This document shows positions 45,895 through 53,934 of a DNA stretch of 64,000 nt, piece by piece (within the stretch, counting starts at the first letter, position 1; each line of letters starts with the position of its first letter). The notes under the pieces are model-generated. The model had not been told where the DNA came from, searched no databases, and saw only the letters and a program-made list of their open reading frames with translations. Source of the DNA: Candidatus Opimibacter iunctus (GTDB taxonomy: Bacteria > Bacteroidota > Bacteroidia > Chitinophagales > Saprospiraceae); contig JADJVH010000008.1 in the NCBI GenBank assembly GCA_016716665.1, forward strand, positions 124,001-188,000, written 5' to 3'. A program made the position numbers and the translations under genes.

Positions 45895-48300
45895 TTACTT
45901 AACAACCAGTATCTTGGTCACCAGGGCATCAGGCTTATTAAAGCCATCGCTTGCTGCGGTTGAAAATACCAGGTAGACCCCTGTTTCCGCTTGCTGACCC
46001 TTGAGATCCTTGCCATCCCAAATGGCCTGGCCTCCAAGCGCCTGTGTTTCAAACAGGATTTGTCCGGTCACATCTGTGATTTTGACCACTGCATCCCTGG
46101 CAAGTCCCCGGATGGCAATAGGACCATCATAGTCCGGCCTTACCGGGTTGGGATATGCATAGACTTCATCACTATGCAATTTGCCACCATCAATAGCATC
46201 CGTGCGCACACTCATGATCCCGCCATTTGTAGCGATATATACCAATCCATTGTTTCCATCGATAGCGATGTCGATGATCCTGTTGTCAAGCAAGGGGCTG
46301 TTATCTGTAGTGTAAGAAGCTACCTCTGCATTACCTGCAGGTGACTGTACAAACACCCCGCTGCCGGTACCAAACCACTTACGGTTGGCACCATCTACAG
46401 CAATCGAATAAATTGTTTCTTCGCCAAACAGATAGTTGAGTACACCATCTTGTTCCACCTTGATCCGGCTGCCCTGGTGGCCATTGAAGATATCCCCGCC
46501 TCCATCAAATACAACCGGCCCTTCAGCAGTCCCAACCCAGATATCACCCTCCACATCAACTGCCAGGCAATTGACACTGTTGGAAGGAATAGCTGTATTA
46601 GAAGCACTCAGGAGAGCACACCTGTCATCCGATATGTCATCGATGGTGCCGCCATCATCATAGACGATTACCCCTGCTGATTTGCTATAGAGCATGATCC
46701 ACTTGTAACCCCGTTGGTCAATGACGATCTGGGAGGTATTGGTGATGTTGGTGCAAGGGAGGGCAAATGATTTCCATGTGCCGTCAGCCTTGAATACACT
46801 GAGCGGTTTCTCTGCCAGGTAATTGGTGATCCAGAGATTGTTGTTCTTGTCATAGGCAAGACCGGCAATCCGTTCCCTGGCACCATCTCCGACTGCGCCC
46901 TGCAAAGAGCTATTGGTATCATCATATACTTTATAGTGCTCTCCATCATACTCCAGCAAGCCACCCCAATAGGAACCGATATAAATCTTATTGTCTACGG
47001 GATGGGGCAAAATGCGGAAGAAATTTTCAAGCCCTGTCGCCGCGATTTCCGGCGTATTGAATTGATTGTACGTAGTCCAGTGGACCCTGTCAAAAGTGAA
47101 AAACCCGTCTTTATTGCCCTGGTAGCCATAACTTTCAGATACACCTCCGGTCGCTACATACAGGACACCGTCCTTGATGGCCAGCTCACTCACATTGCCT
47201 GAATACGGCGTGTCATACTTCAAGCGATCACAAGGGGTAAAATGGTTTTGTGCGACCCTGAATTCCGGATATCTGTCTGCATACCAGATCCTGCCCTTTT
47301 CATCTTCAATAGCATATGTCGGACGGGCAGCACAGTATATACCGCTTTCGTGCCAGAGTCCTGAATCCCGGAAGTAAAACACTTTACCGATACAATCCAT
47401 GTCACATGCAAATCCTACGATCATGTTCTGGCTTTCGGTAGAAATAAAATCCAGTGTAAATCCTGACTGGGTATACCAAAGTAAAAACTCCCCCTGATCA
47501 AGCCTGTAAAGATCACCATCCAGGCCTGCATACAAGGCACCCTGGTACACGTCTACAGCCTGGCAGGAATACTGTCCGGGCAGTGAAGGGACTACGATCT
47601 TTGTCCAGCTGCTGAAGTCTTCTATGATATTTCCGGATAGGGGATCATAGCTGTATAGTCCGTTTTCAACAGCGAGATAATAACGGCCTTCAAACACCGT
47701 GAATCCCCTGACCGGACTATTGGTAAAAACAGTGGATCTAAATTGCCGGGTGACCAGATCCATGATCACAAGGCCAAATGGCGTCGAAAAATAGACCAGG
47801 GAACTACCGTCAATGTATATGTTGGTAATCCGTTTGTCCCCTTGTATGGATGTGTTGCGAAGGATGTCATTGACATTGGTCACCCCGTCGGCATCCAGGA
47901 GGTCGATATTCCCATTGATATATCCGATGATCAGGGTGCTCGATGGTTGATGGTAGCGAATCCAGGAAGGGGCAACGTCACTGAGGCCATCGACCTTTGA
48001 GAAAAACTCCACCTGGGAGCTATCTTCTTTTGAAATCGCTATGAGTGCAAATTCCGTCCCATAATACACCCTGGTAGGGCTTTGTGTTACAGTGGATCCG
48101 ATGTTGTAAGGAAGATGCTCGGACCATTGTCCTATGCGGAGATCACTCTGGCAGAAAGTGAAGAATGAAAAATGAAAAGTGAAAAGTGAAAAGAGGATGA
48201 CCTTTTGGATCAGGTGTAGATGCCCTTCAAAAATGTTAATTCCATGACGCCTGCTCTTACTAACAAGTGGAATGGAATAGTGTATAGTAGTGTATGCCAT
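45895..48300 (-). CDS. porZ: T9SS surface protein PorZ-like
   Basis: About 800 residues. It begins, after its signal region, with IGQWSEHLPYNIGSTVTQSP and RVYYGTEFALIAI, FFSKVDGLSDV, the sequence start of PorZ proteins. Repeated GxxWIGTxxG-type blades (NLWITNYLAEKPLSVF, GDIWVGTAEGPVVFDGG, NRKWFGTGSGVFVQSP) form two beta-propellers. A C-terminal sorting domain follows (VYAYPNPVRPDYDG, KITDVTGQILF, GVYLVFS). In P. gingivalis PorZ is part of the attachment complex that links sorted cargo to A-LPS. Its signal-peptide core (ILFSLFTFHFSFFTF) is encoded by the dispersed TTCACTTTTCATTTTTC repeat. The exact start is uncertain; 48300 is the only ATG upstream. Confidence 0.9.
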   Translation of the reverse strand: MAYTTIHYSIPLVSKSRRHGINIFEGHLHLIQKVILFSLFTFHFSFFTFCQSDLRIGQWSEHLPYNIGSTVTQSPTRVYYGTEFALIAISKEDSSQVEFFSKVDGLSDVAPSWIRYHQPSSTLIIGYINGNIDLLDADGVTNVNDILRNTSIQGDKRITNIYIDGSSLVYFSTPFGLVIMDLVTRQFRSTVFTNSPVRGFTVFEGRYYLAVENGLYSYDPLSGNIIEDFSSWTKIVVPSLPGQYSCQAVDVYQGALYAGLDGDLYRLDQGEFLLWYTQSGFTLDFISTESQNMIVGFACDMDCIGKVFYFRDSGLWHESGIYCAARPTYAIEDEKGRIWYADRYPEFRVAQNHFTPCDRLKYDTPYSGNVSELAIKDGVLYVATGGVSESYGYQGNKDGFFTFDRVHWTTYNQFNTPEIAATGLENFFRILPHPVDNKIYIGSYWGGLLEYDGEHYKVYDDTNSSLQGAVGDGARERIAGLAYDKNNNLWITNYLAEKPLSVFKADGTWKSFALPCTNITNTSQIVIDQRGYKWIMLYSKSAGVIVYDDGGTIDDISDDRCALLSASNTAIPSNSVNCLAVDVEGDIWVGTAEGPVVFDGGGDIFNGHQGSRIKVEQDGVLNYLFGEETIYSIAVDGANRKWFGTGSGVFVQSPAGNAEVASYTTDNSPLLDNRIIDIAIDGNNGLVYIATNGGIMSVRTDAIDGGKLHSDEVYAYPNPVRPDYDGPIAIRGLARDAVVKITDVTGQILFETQALGGQAIWDGKDLKGQQAETGVYLVFSTAASDGFNKPDALVTKILVVK

Positions 48301-48391
48301 ATATCGGTCAAAGATAATCGGAGAAAGATGCTTGTGTGGTGCTTGCTGACTGTGGATATCTGCCCCCCTTTAAATGGTAAAGAGCCTGAAA

Positions 48392-48982
48392 TTATTGTCT
48401 GTAGAGGCGAGAACCCTCCAGAAACTGAAAAACGGGCTCGGGCACCATGTATCTGATGGAAAGACCAGAAGCAATACTCTGGCGGATATAGGTAGAGGAA
48501 ATATCCATCATCGGTACATCATACAGGCGTATATCAGCGGGAACGTCCAATGTCGGACCTACGCTTGTTTCTTCCCGTTTGTAGATATGGATCGTATATC
48601 GCTGGAGGAGTACCTCATAGTTCTTCCACTTCTTGATACCCGACAGGTTATCCGATCCCATGATGAGGGAAAACTGATGTTGCGGATACTTTTCGTGTAG
48701 ATATACCATCGTGTCAATGGTATAGGACGGTTTGGGTAGGGAAAACTCAATATTGGAGGCCCTGAGCCTGGGATTGTCATCGATCGCCAGCTGAACCATG
48801 TGCAGGCGGTCAAAGTCATTGGCTAGCGTAGCCCGGTTCTTAAGTGGATTGTGCGGAGAGACGACAAACCATACCTGCTCCAGGTCAGTACGTGTAGCCA
48901 TGTATTCTGCGATGATGAGATGCCCGACGTGGACAGGATTGAACGAACCGAAGAATAAGCCTATGCGCTTTGGCTGGAGCAT
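48392..48982 (-). CDS. nadD: Nicotinate-nucleotide adenylyltransferase
   Basis: A 196-residue cytoplasmic enzyme of NAD synthesis that adenylates nicotinate mononucleotide. IGLFFGSFNPVHVGHLIIAE contains the GxFxPxHxGH nucleotidyltransferase motif; MDISSTYIRQSI is the C-terminal ISSTxIR motif. A GSDNL segment in the middle matches the substrate loop. Length is standard. It lies 91 bases downstream of the PorZ gene's start on the same strand; no tight operon. Confidence 0.97.
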   Translation of the reverse strand: MLQPKRIGLFFGSFNPVHVGHLIIAEYMATRTDLEQVWFVVSPHNPLKNRATLANDFDRLHMVQLAIDDNPRLRASNIEFSLPKPSYTIDTMVYLHEKYPQHQFSLIMGSDNLSGIKKWKNYEVLLQRYTIHIYKREETSVGPTLDVPADIRLYDVPMMDISSTYIRQSIASGLSIRYMVPEPVFQFLEGSRLYRQ

Positions 48983-49011
48983 TGCACTTTGTTTTTACAA
49001 AGATAGCGGTT

Positions 49012-49109
49012 CAGTCAACAGTAGGCAGTCAACAATAGGCAGTCAACAGTAGGCAAAGTGATGGAAATTCTCAGTGATCTCCGTGTTAGACTCAGTGATC
49101 TCCGTGCGA
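49012..49109. repeat. Tandem phrase repeats upstream of nadD
   Basis: cagtcaacagtaggcagtca (three units of ~13 bases) at 49012-49055, then two exact copies of ctcagtgatctccgtg at 49074-49089 and 49091-49106 region. No coding potential. Confidence 0.6.
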
Positions 49110-49146
49110 AATAGCGTCAAGCCAGGTATGATTTGGAGATCATGGT

Positions 49147-49473
49147 CTATTCCTCTCCAAGGGAGTCTTTGATGCCATCGAGTGCCTTTTCGACGAGCTC
49201 ATGCCAGTCTGTGTGGTAATAGAATGGAACCTCTACCCATTTCTGGAGGTACACCGGCTGGCCATAGGGCTTGTAATACTGCCATCCCAGGATACCTGAA
49301 TCTGGCAGGGTCTGTCCGTCCAGCTTGAGAACGATGCGGTCATCGTATATCATGGCAAAGGCCCGGCCTTTGTACTCCATGGAGGGCGCAGATAGTAGCG
49401 TGGATTTGCGGAGATGGGGATGGATGCTTTCCATTCGGGCGCATAGATTCATGAAAAATGCCAGTGCTGTCAT
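49147..49473 (-). CDS. Small TfoX-N-like protein of unknown function
   Basis: A 108-residue protein. AFAMIYDDRIVLKLDGQ, then WQYYKPYGQPVYLQKWVEVP, has the beta-hairpin plus W/P-rich closing segment seen in TfoX N-terminal and related small domains. No cofactor motif or membrane segment. The start is uncertain: Met1, Met8 or Met14 could all be used. The TfoX name should be taken as a fold resemblance, not as evidence for a competence role. It is isolated between repeat-rich regions. Confidence 0.55.
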   Translation of the reverse strand: MTALAFFMNLCARMESIHPHLRKSTLLSAPSMEYKGRAFAMIYDDRIVLKLDGQTLPDSGILGWQYYKPYGQPVYLQKWVEVPFYYHTDWHELVEKALDGIKDSLGEE

Positions 49474-49575
49474 GTGTCCGGAACGTATGGTTAGCGAAAT
49501 ATAAACACTTTATAAATAATTATAATGTGTTTTTTGAAAATTTTACTTAAAATTTCCATTGCGCCTCCTGATCAA

Positions 49576-49812
49576 CCCCCAGGTCCGCCTTTGAAACATA
49601 TGAGGGAAGACAAAGCATAATCGGCCCCTGGCCGTTGGATGGAGTTCTCTCCGCCAACAACAGGATTCCTATTGGGAATTCAAATTTGGGATTCCCTCTT
49701 GATATTCTTGTGGTTGGCGGAGAGAACTCCATCCAACGGCGTTTATATTTCCATTGGAAATATAAAAACAGGCCATATCTACTTTATGTAAAACAGCAAC
49801 CTTCAAAGGGGG
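49576..49812. mobile_element. MITE-like element, copy B
   Basis: 237 bases. Perfect 28-base inverted arms at 49631-49658 and 49713-49740 (left begins gccgttggatggagttct). A second small palindrome (tatttccattggaaata) lies at 49746-49762. The ends are degenerate terminal repeats: cccccaggtccgcctttg on the left, agcaaccttcaaaggggg on the right. Nothing else is found in the 49474-49857 gap apart from a TTCACTTTTCATT tract at 49824-49862. Confidence 0.72.
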
Positions 49813-49857
49813 AGCCATGATCCACCACTCTTCACTTTTCACTCTTCACTTTTCATT

Positions 49858-50283
49858 TTACCCTTTAAACCCGTTGGTCTTGTGGCTGGAATCACAAAAC
49901 GGCCAGCTGGCTGAACCGCCGCATCTGCAAAAGGAAATACCATTTGGCTTTTCCACTATAGTGCCATCGGGCATGGTGATTTCGACAGGCCCAAGCACCC
50001 GGATAGGGCCGTTTTCAAATAGTTTCACTTTGCTCTTTTCCTGGACCTGAGTATCGGCAGAGACAGTGGGTATTGGTGCGGCTTTGATAGATAAAGCACC
50101 GGATGGACATGCATTGACGGCTTCTATCAAGGCTGTGTCATCGGCGGCTTCTGGCCTTACCCATGGTCGGTCCCTGGGTTTAAATACTGCGGGCAGGTTA
50201 TGAAAGCAAACACCGGAATGGATGCAGAGATCAGGTTGCCATACAATGGTCAGGTCACCTTTTTTATATTCTTTTTTAAGCAT
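49858..50283 (-). CDS. Ferredoxin / CDGSH iron-sulfur fusion protein
   Basis: A 141-residue protein. The N-terminal half has PDLCIHSGVCFHNLP and VNACPSGALSI, a divergent single-cluster ferredoxin (Fer4_19-like) with three or four cysteines. The C-terminal half has FCRCGGSASWPFCDSSHKT, the CDGSH motif (three Cys and one His) that holds a 2Fe-2S cluster as in mitoNEET. So it should carry two different clusters in one chain. Electron transfer is likely; the partner is unknown. A redox role with the P450 at 29367 is possible but not linked. Its 3' end abuts a TTCACTTTTCATTTT repeat. Confidence 0.85.
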   Translation of the reverse strand: MLKKEYKKGDLTIVWQPDLCIHSGVCFHNLPAVFKPRDRPWVRPEAADDTALIEAVNACPSGALSIKAAPIPTVSADTQVQEKSKVKLFENGPIRVLGPVEITMPDGTIVEKPNGISFCRCGGSASWPFCDSSHKTNGFKG

Positions 50284-50335
50284 TTTCTGTGGTTGATAGG
50301 TTGATAGGTTGATGAGGTGAGGAGATTAGGGGGTT
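50284..50335. repeat. GGTTGATAGGTTGAT phrase repeat
   Basis: gtggttgataggttgatagg then ttgatgaggtgaggagatta. Complementary tracts at 51252-51350 and 57785-57845. Stop of the next gene (50334) is at its edge. Confidence 0.55.
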
Positions 50336-51095
50336 ATTTGATGATTAAACCTACAGGACAATGATCGCTGCCCATTTCGTCAGGCATGATAAAACTATCA
50401 GCAACAGAAGACACCAGTGGATTGGATACAAGGAAATAATCAATACGCCATCCGATATTCTTCTGGCGGGCACCGAACCGGGCACTCCACCAACTGTATC
50501 CGGGTTCTTCGGGCCTCAGATGACGATAGGTATCAGTAAAGCCAGCGCTCAACAAGGCCGTCATTCCGTCAATTTCCTTTTGGGTGTACCCTGAGGTCTT
50601 GTTATAATTTTCCTTTGGTCGAGCCAGGTCAATGGGCTGATGAGCCACATTGAAATCCCCGCAGGCTATCACCGGCTTTTTCTTTTGCAACTTAGCCAGG
50701 TATCCTGTGAAATCCCTATCCCATTGCTGCCTGTAATCAAGACGGGCCAGTTCGCTTCCGGAATTTGGTACGTACGTAGTGAGTACATAAAATTGATCAT
50801 ACTCAGCCGTGACGACCCTACCCTCCTGGTCATGCTCATCGATCCCAATGCCATAGCTGACATTTAAAGGCCGGTGACGTGTGAGAATGCCGGTGCCTGA
50901 GTATCCCTTCCGGACCGCAGAGGTGGAGAAAATTTCATACCCATTGAGGTTAGAAAGCGCTTGCCTGACCTCATCGTCCTGGGCTTTGGTTTCCTGGAGA
51001 CAGATGAAATCCGCATTCCACGCCTTGACCTGTTCCGCAAACCCCTTCTTGGCTACTGCACGCACGCCATTGACGTTCCAGCTGATTAATTTCAT
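50334..51095 (-). CDS. xth: Exodeoxyribonuclease III (AP endonuclease)
   Basis: A 253-residue DNA-repair nuclease of the exonuclease-endonuclease-phosphatase fold that cuts 5' to abasic sites and trims 3' ends. MKLISWNVNGVRA is the N-terminal strand, LQETKAQ supplies the metal-binding Glu, GDFNVAHQPIDLA the Asp/Asn pair, and SDHCPVGL the C-terminal catalytic Asp-His. Length fits the XthA branch. Cytoplasmic. Its neighbourhood gives no operon partners. Confidence 0.96.
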   Translation of the reverse strand: MKLISWNVNGVRAVAKKGFAEQVKAWNADFICLQETKAQDDEVRQALSNLNGYEIFSTSAVRKGYSGTGILTRHRPLNVSYGIGIDEHDQEGRVVTAEYDQFYVLTTYVPNSGSELARLDYRQQWDRDFTGYLAKLQKKKPVIACGDFNVAHQPIDLARPKENYNKTSGYTQKEIDGMTALLSAGFTDTYRHLRPEEPGYSWWSARFGARQKNIGWRIDYFLVSNPLVSSVADSFIMPDEMGSDHCPVGLIIK

Positions 51096-51405
51096 AGTGG
51101 TGGTGATTAACGTGGGAAAGATAGGAAAGTTGACAGAATAGCTATCAGCCGTCAGCTGTCAGCTATCAGCTATCAGCTAACCTCAATCCGTGATCAGTGA
51201 TAAGTGATCGGTGATCGGGTTATTTACCTTACAATTCATTAAACATTAAACATTTAACGCTTACCCAACATTCCACTAACCTACTAATCCACTAATCTCC
51301 TCACCTCATCAACCTATCAACCCATCAACCCATCAACTTATAAGCTTGATAAGCTTATAAGCCCATTCCCCAACAAACCACTACTTTTGCGCCAACAACA
51401 GCAAC
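51096..51405. repeat. Phrase-repeat cluster before aguB
   Basis: 310 bases with no gene. 51140-51180: agctatcagccgtcagctgt units. 51189-51217: gatcagtgataagtgatcgg. 51230-51265: attcattaaacattaaacat. 51276-51350: actaatccactaatctcctc then cctatcaacccatcaaccca, with a small hairpin ttataagcttgataagctta at 51340-51359. TACTTTTG at 51382-51389 is an exact -7 box, 17 bases before the aguB ATG. Confidence 0.7.
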
Positions 51406-52278
51406 ATGAGTAAAATCAAAATAGGATTGGTCCAGATGAGTTGTGTCGCCGACAAAGCGGGCAACATGGTGCGGGCTATCGAAGGCATCCGGGAAGCTCA
51501 CCGTGAAGGTGCACAGATCATTTGCCTGCAGGAGTTGTTTACCTCCCTGTATTTCTGCGACGAAGAAAACTACGATCACTTTGCCCTTGCGGAGGCTATT
51601 CCCGGTCCATCAACTGATACATTATCCAAAATTGCCGGCGAACTCGGGGTAGTCATCATCGCTTCGCTATTCGAAAAACGAGCGCAGGGCCTTTACCACA
51701 ATACTACTGCTGTGCTGGATGCAGATGGCACATATCTGGGCAAGTACAGGAAGATGCATATCCCGGATGATCCCAATTACTATGAAAAATTTTATTTCAC
51801 CCCGGGGGATCTGGGATATAAGACCTTCAAGACAAAATATGCCAACATCGGTGTCTTGATCTGCTGGGACCAATGGTATCCTGAAGCTGCGAGGATCACT
51901 TCATTGATGGGTGCTGAGATTTTATTTTATCCAACAGCCATTGGCTGGGCGACAGCGCAGGATGAGGCCACCAACACCGAGCAATACAATGCATGGCAGA
52001 CTATCCAGCGAAGTCATGCTGTGGCAAATGGTGTGCATGTCGTGAGCGTCAACCGTGTCGGGTTTGAACAGGATGGGCGGATGAAATTCTGGGGAGGATC
52101 ATTTGTGTCCAATCCATTTGGAACAGTCCTGCACAAGGCATCACACGACAAAGAAGAAACAACCGTCGTGGAAATCGATACAGACAAAACAGATCAGTAC
52201 CGCACCCACTGGCCGTTTCTCAGAGACCGGCGGATTGATTCCTACCAACCCATCACCAGAAGATATATCGATGAGTGA
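51406..52278 (+). CDS. aguB: N-carbamoylputrescine amidohydrolase
   Basis: A 290-residue cytoplasmic nitrilase-family enzyme that hydrolyses N-carbamoylputrescine to putrescine, CO2 and ammonia. The catalytic triad is Glu43 (CLQELF), Lys116 (KYRKMHIPDDP) and Cys153 (VLICWDQWYPEAAR). RKMHIPDDPNYYEKFYFTPG and GWATAQDEATNTEQY are typical of AguB rather than other nitrilases. A TACTTTTG -7 box is 17 bases before the ATG. Its 3' end overlaps aguA, the enzyme of the preceding step. Confidence 0.95.
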   Translation: MSKIKIGLVQMSCVADKAGNMVRAIEGIREAHREGAQIICLQELFTSLYFCDEENYDHFALAEAIPGPSTDTLSKIAGELGVVIIASLFEKRAQGLYHNTTAVLDADGTYLGKYRKMHIPDDPNYYEKFYFTPGDLGYKTFKTKYANIGVLICWDQWYPEAARITSLMGAEILFYPTAIGWATAQDEATNTEQYNAWQTIQRSHAVANGVHVVSVNRVGFEQDGRMKFWGGSFVSNPFGTVLHKASHDKEETTVVEIDTDKTDQYRTHWPFLRDRRIDSYQPITRRYIDE

Positions 52279-53317
52279 GATGACCCCTGCCGCTGCAGGT
52301 TATTACTTCCCGGCTGAATTTGCAATGCACACTGCTACGTGGCTCAGCTGGCCGCACAATCCTGACACCTGGCCTGGAAAAATAGAAACGATCTATCCTT
52401 CCTATGCGCAGTTTATCAAGGTCCTGACAGCAGGTGAATTTGTGCATATCAATGTGGCCGGTCAAGCCATGGAACAAAGTGCGAGAGATATATTACTGAG
52501 GCATGATGTATCCATGGAGAGAGTGAGATTTTTTCATCATCCTACGAATGATGCCTGGTGCCGCGACCATGGACCTGCCTTCCTGATCAATCCGGACAGC
52601 CGTCAGCCCAAAGTGATTGTAGATTGGGGACACAATGCATGGGGTGGAAAATATCCTCCTTATGATCTTGATGATGTCATCCCCACACTCATTGGAAAGG
52701 AATATAACATACCCGTATATCATCCGGGGATTATCATGGAAGGAGGAAGTGTGGATTTTAATGGTGCCGGTACGCTGATCACTTCAACTTCCTGTCTCCT
52801 CAATCCAAACCGCAATCCTCATCTGAGCAAACTGGACATCGAACGATACCTGGTCGATTACTATGGGGTCGAACAGATCCTATGGGTGGACGAAGGAATC
52901 ATCGGAGATGATACAGACGGTCACATTGATGATACCGTCAGATTTTTCAAGGAGGATTCAGTCATCACGGTCATTGAGCATAACAAGCAGGATGAAAATT
53001 ATCCATTGCTCAAACATAACCTTAAGCAACTTAAGGAAATGCGATTATTGGATGATCGCCAGCTGACTATTGTTGAGTTGCCCATGCCTGAGCCGATTTA
53101 TTATAATGATCAGCGACTGCCTGCCTCCTATGCCAACTTTTATATTTCAAATCTGCACGTCATCGTCCCTACCTTCAGAAGTAAAAGAGACCAGGAAGCG
53201 CTGGATATCCTCAAGGACTGTTTTCCTGAAAGAGAGGTGGTCGGTATTGACTCGACCGATATTATATGGGGACTAGGGAGCTTCCATTGTCTCAGCCAGC
53301 AGGAACCAGCTGTGTAA
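52271..53317 (+). CDS. aguA: Agmatine deiminase
   Basis: A 348-residue enzyme of the peptidyl-arginine-deiminase (guanidino-modifying) fold that converts agmatine to N-carbamoylputrescine. HTATWLSWPHNPDTWPG, FFHHPTNDAWCRDHGP and DDTDGHIDDTVRFF hold the substrate acids and His; Cys340 in GLGSFHCLSQQEP is the nucleophile. The ATG at 52271 overlaps the aguB stop by eight bases; a second ATG at 52280 is possible. The long upstream extension of the frame overlaps aguB and is not real. With aguB it completes the agmatine route to putrescine. Confidence 0.95.
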   Translation: MSEMTPAAAGYYFPAEFAMHTATWLSWPHNPDTWPGKIETIYPSYAQFIKVLTAGEFVHINVAGQAMEQSARDILLRHDVSMERVRFFHHPTNDAWCRDHGPAFLINPDSRQPKVIVDWGHNAWGGKYPPYDLDDVIPTLIGKEYNIPVYHPGIIMEGGSVDFNGAGTLITSTSCLLNPNRNPHLSKLDIERYLVDYYGVEQILWVDEGIIGDDTDGHIDDTVRFFKEDSVITVIEHNKQDENYPLLKHNLKQLKEMRLLDDRQLTIVELPMPEPIYYNDQRLPASYANFYISNLHVIVPTFRSKRDQEALDILKDCFPEREVVGIDSTDIIWGLGSFHCLSQQEPAV

Positions 53318-53318
53318 G

Positions 53319-53352
53319 AAAGTGAGACAGTGAGACAGTGAGAGGTGTGGGC
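53319..53352. repeat. GTGAGACAGTGAGA phrase repeat
   Basis: gaaagtgagacagtgagaca, then gtgagaggtgtgggc, between aguA and the palindrome; near-identical to 9133-9185 and 53788-53842. Confidence 0.6.
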
Positions 53353-53362
53353 ACATGCAATG

Positions 53363-53422
53363 AGAAGGGATAAAAAAAGTAGAGACGCGATTAATCGCGT
53401 CTCTACTTTTTTTATCCCTTCT
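53363..53422. terminator. 60-base perfect palindrome, bidirectional terminator
   Basis: The core gtagagacgcgatt / aatcgcgtctctac is flanked by A7 and T7 runs, and the palindrome continues perfectly to agaaggga / tcccttct, 30 bases each side. It separates convergent aguA and the DUF486 gene, whose TAA stop lies inside it. Confidence 0.85.
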
Positions 53423-53786
53423 TAAAAATGAAATAGACTGCCAGGATCAGGAAGATGAAACCGATAAAATGGTTGAGCCTGAAGGTTTCGTTTTTAAAGA
53501 CGAGAAGTGCAAAGAGGGTGAATACGACCAATGTGATGACTTCCTGGATGACTTTCAATTGTAAAAGTGAAAAAGGCCCGCCGTATTGATTGTATCCAAG
53601 GCGGTTGGCCGGCACCTGGGCACAATACTCAAATAGGGCTATACCCCAGCTGATAAGGATGATGGAGATGAGGCCCAGTTTCTGAAAGCCTTTCATCTCT
53701 CCAAACTTGAGGTGGCCATACCAGGCCATGGTCATGAAGATGTTGGACAGGACTAGGAGTCCGATGGTCATTAATCCGCGAGACAT
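53412..53786 (-). CDS. DMT-family small membrane protein (DUF486-like)
   Basis: A 124-residue inner-membrane protein with four predicted helices. GLLVLSNIFMTMAWYGHLKF, the ISWGIALFEYCAQVPANRLG segment and QLKVIQEVITLVVFTLFA are typical of the DUF486 group of small drug/metabolite-transporter-like proteins. The transported compound is unknown. The frame is open 90 codons further upstream, but that stretch is antisense to repeats and to the PDZ protein's 3' end, so the Met at 53786 is taken. Terminated by the 60-base palindrome. Confidence 0.85.
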   Translation of the reverse strand: MSRGLMTIGLLVLSNIFMTMAWYGHLKFGEMKGFQKLGLISIILISWGIALFEYCAQVPANRLGYNQYGGPFSLLQLKVIQEVITLVVFTLFALLVFKNETFRLNHFIGFIFLILAVYFIFKKG

Positions 53787-53876
53787 GTGTAAGACAGTGA
53801 GAAGGTAAGACAGTAAGAGGTGGGTGTTAGAGAGTGGGTGTGGTTTGGTTTCAAAGATAGACACAGATAGCAAAAA

Positions 53877-53906
53877 AAAAGCCGGAAGCGAATGCTTCCG
53901 GCTTTG
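53877..53906 (-). terminator. Intrinsic terminator of the PDZ/T9SS gene
   Basis: gccggaagc-gaat-gcttccggc (53881-53902), with a long A run on the left that is a T run on the minus strand. Located ~30 bases past the stop of the minus-strand gene ending at 53935. Confidence 0.88.
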
Positions 53907-53934
53907 TATAAATGTATTGGTATGAAAGTATGCG

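Noticed and set aside
52103..52270. N-terminal extension of agmatine deiminase
   Set aside because: It overlaps aguB in another frame and has no family character; the ATG at 52271 gives the normal length.
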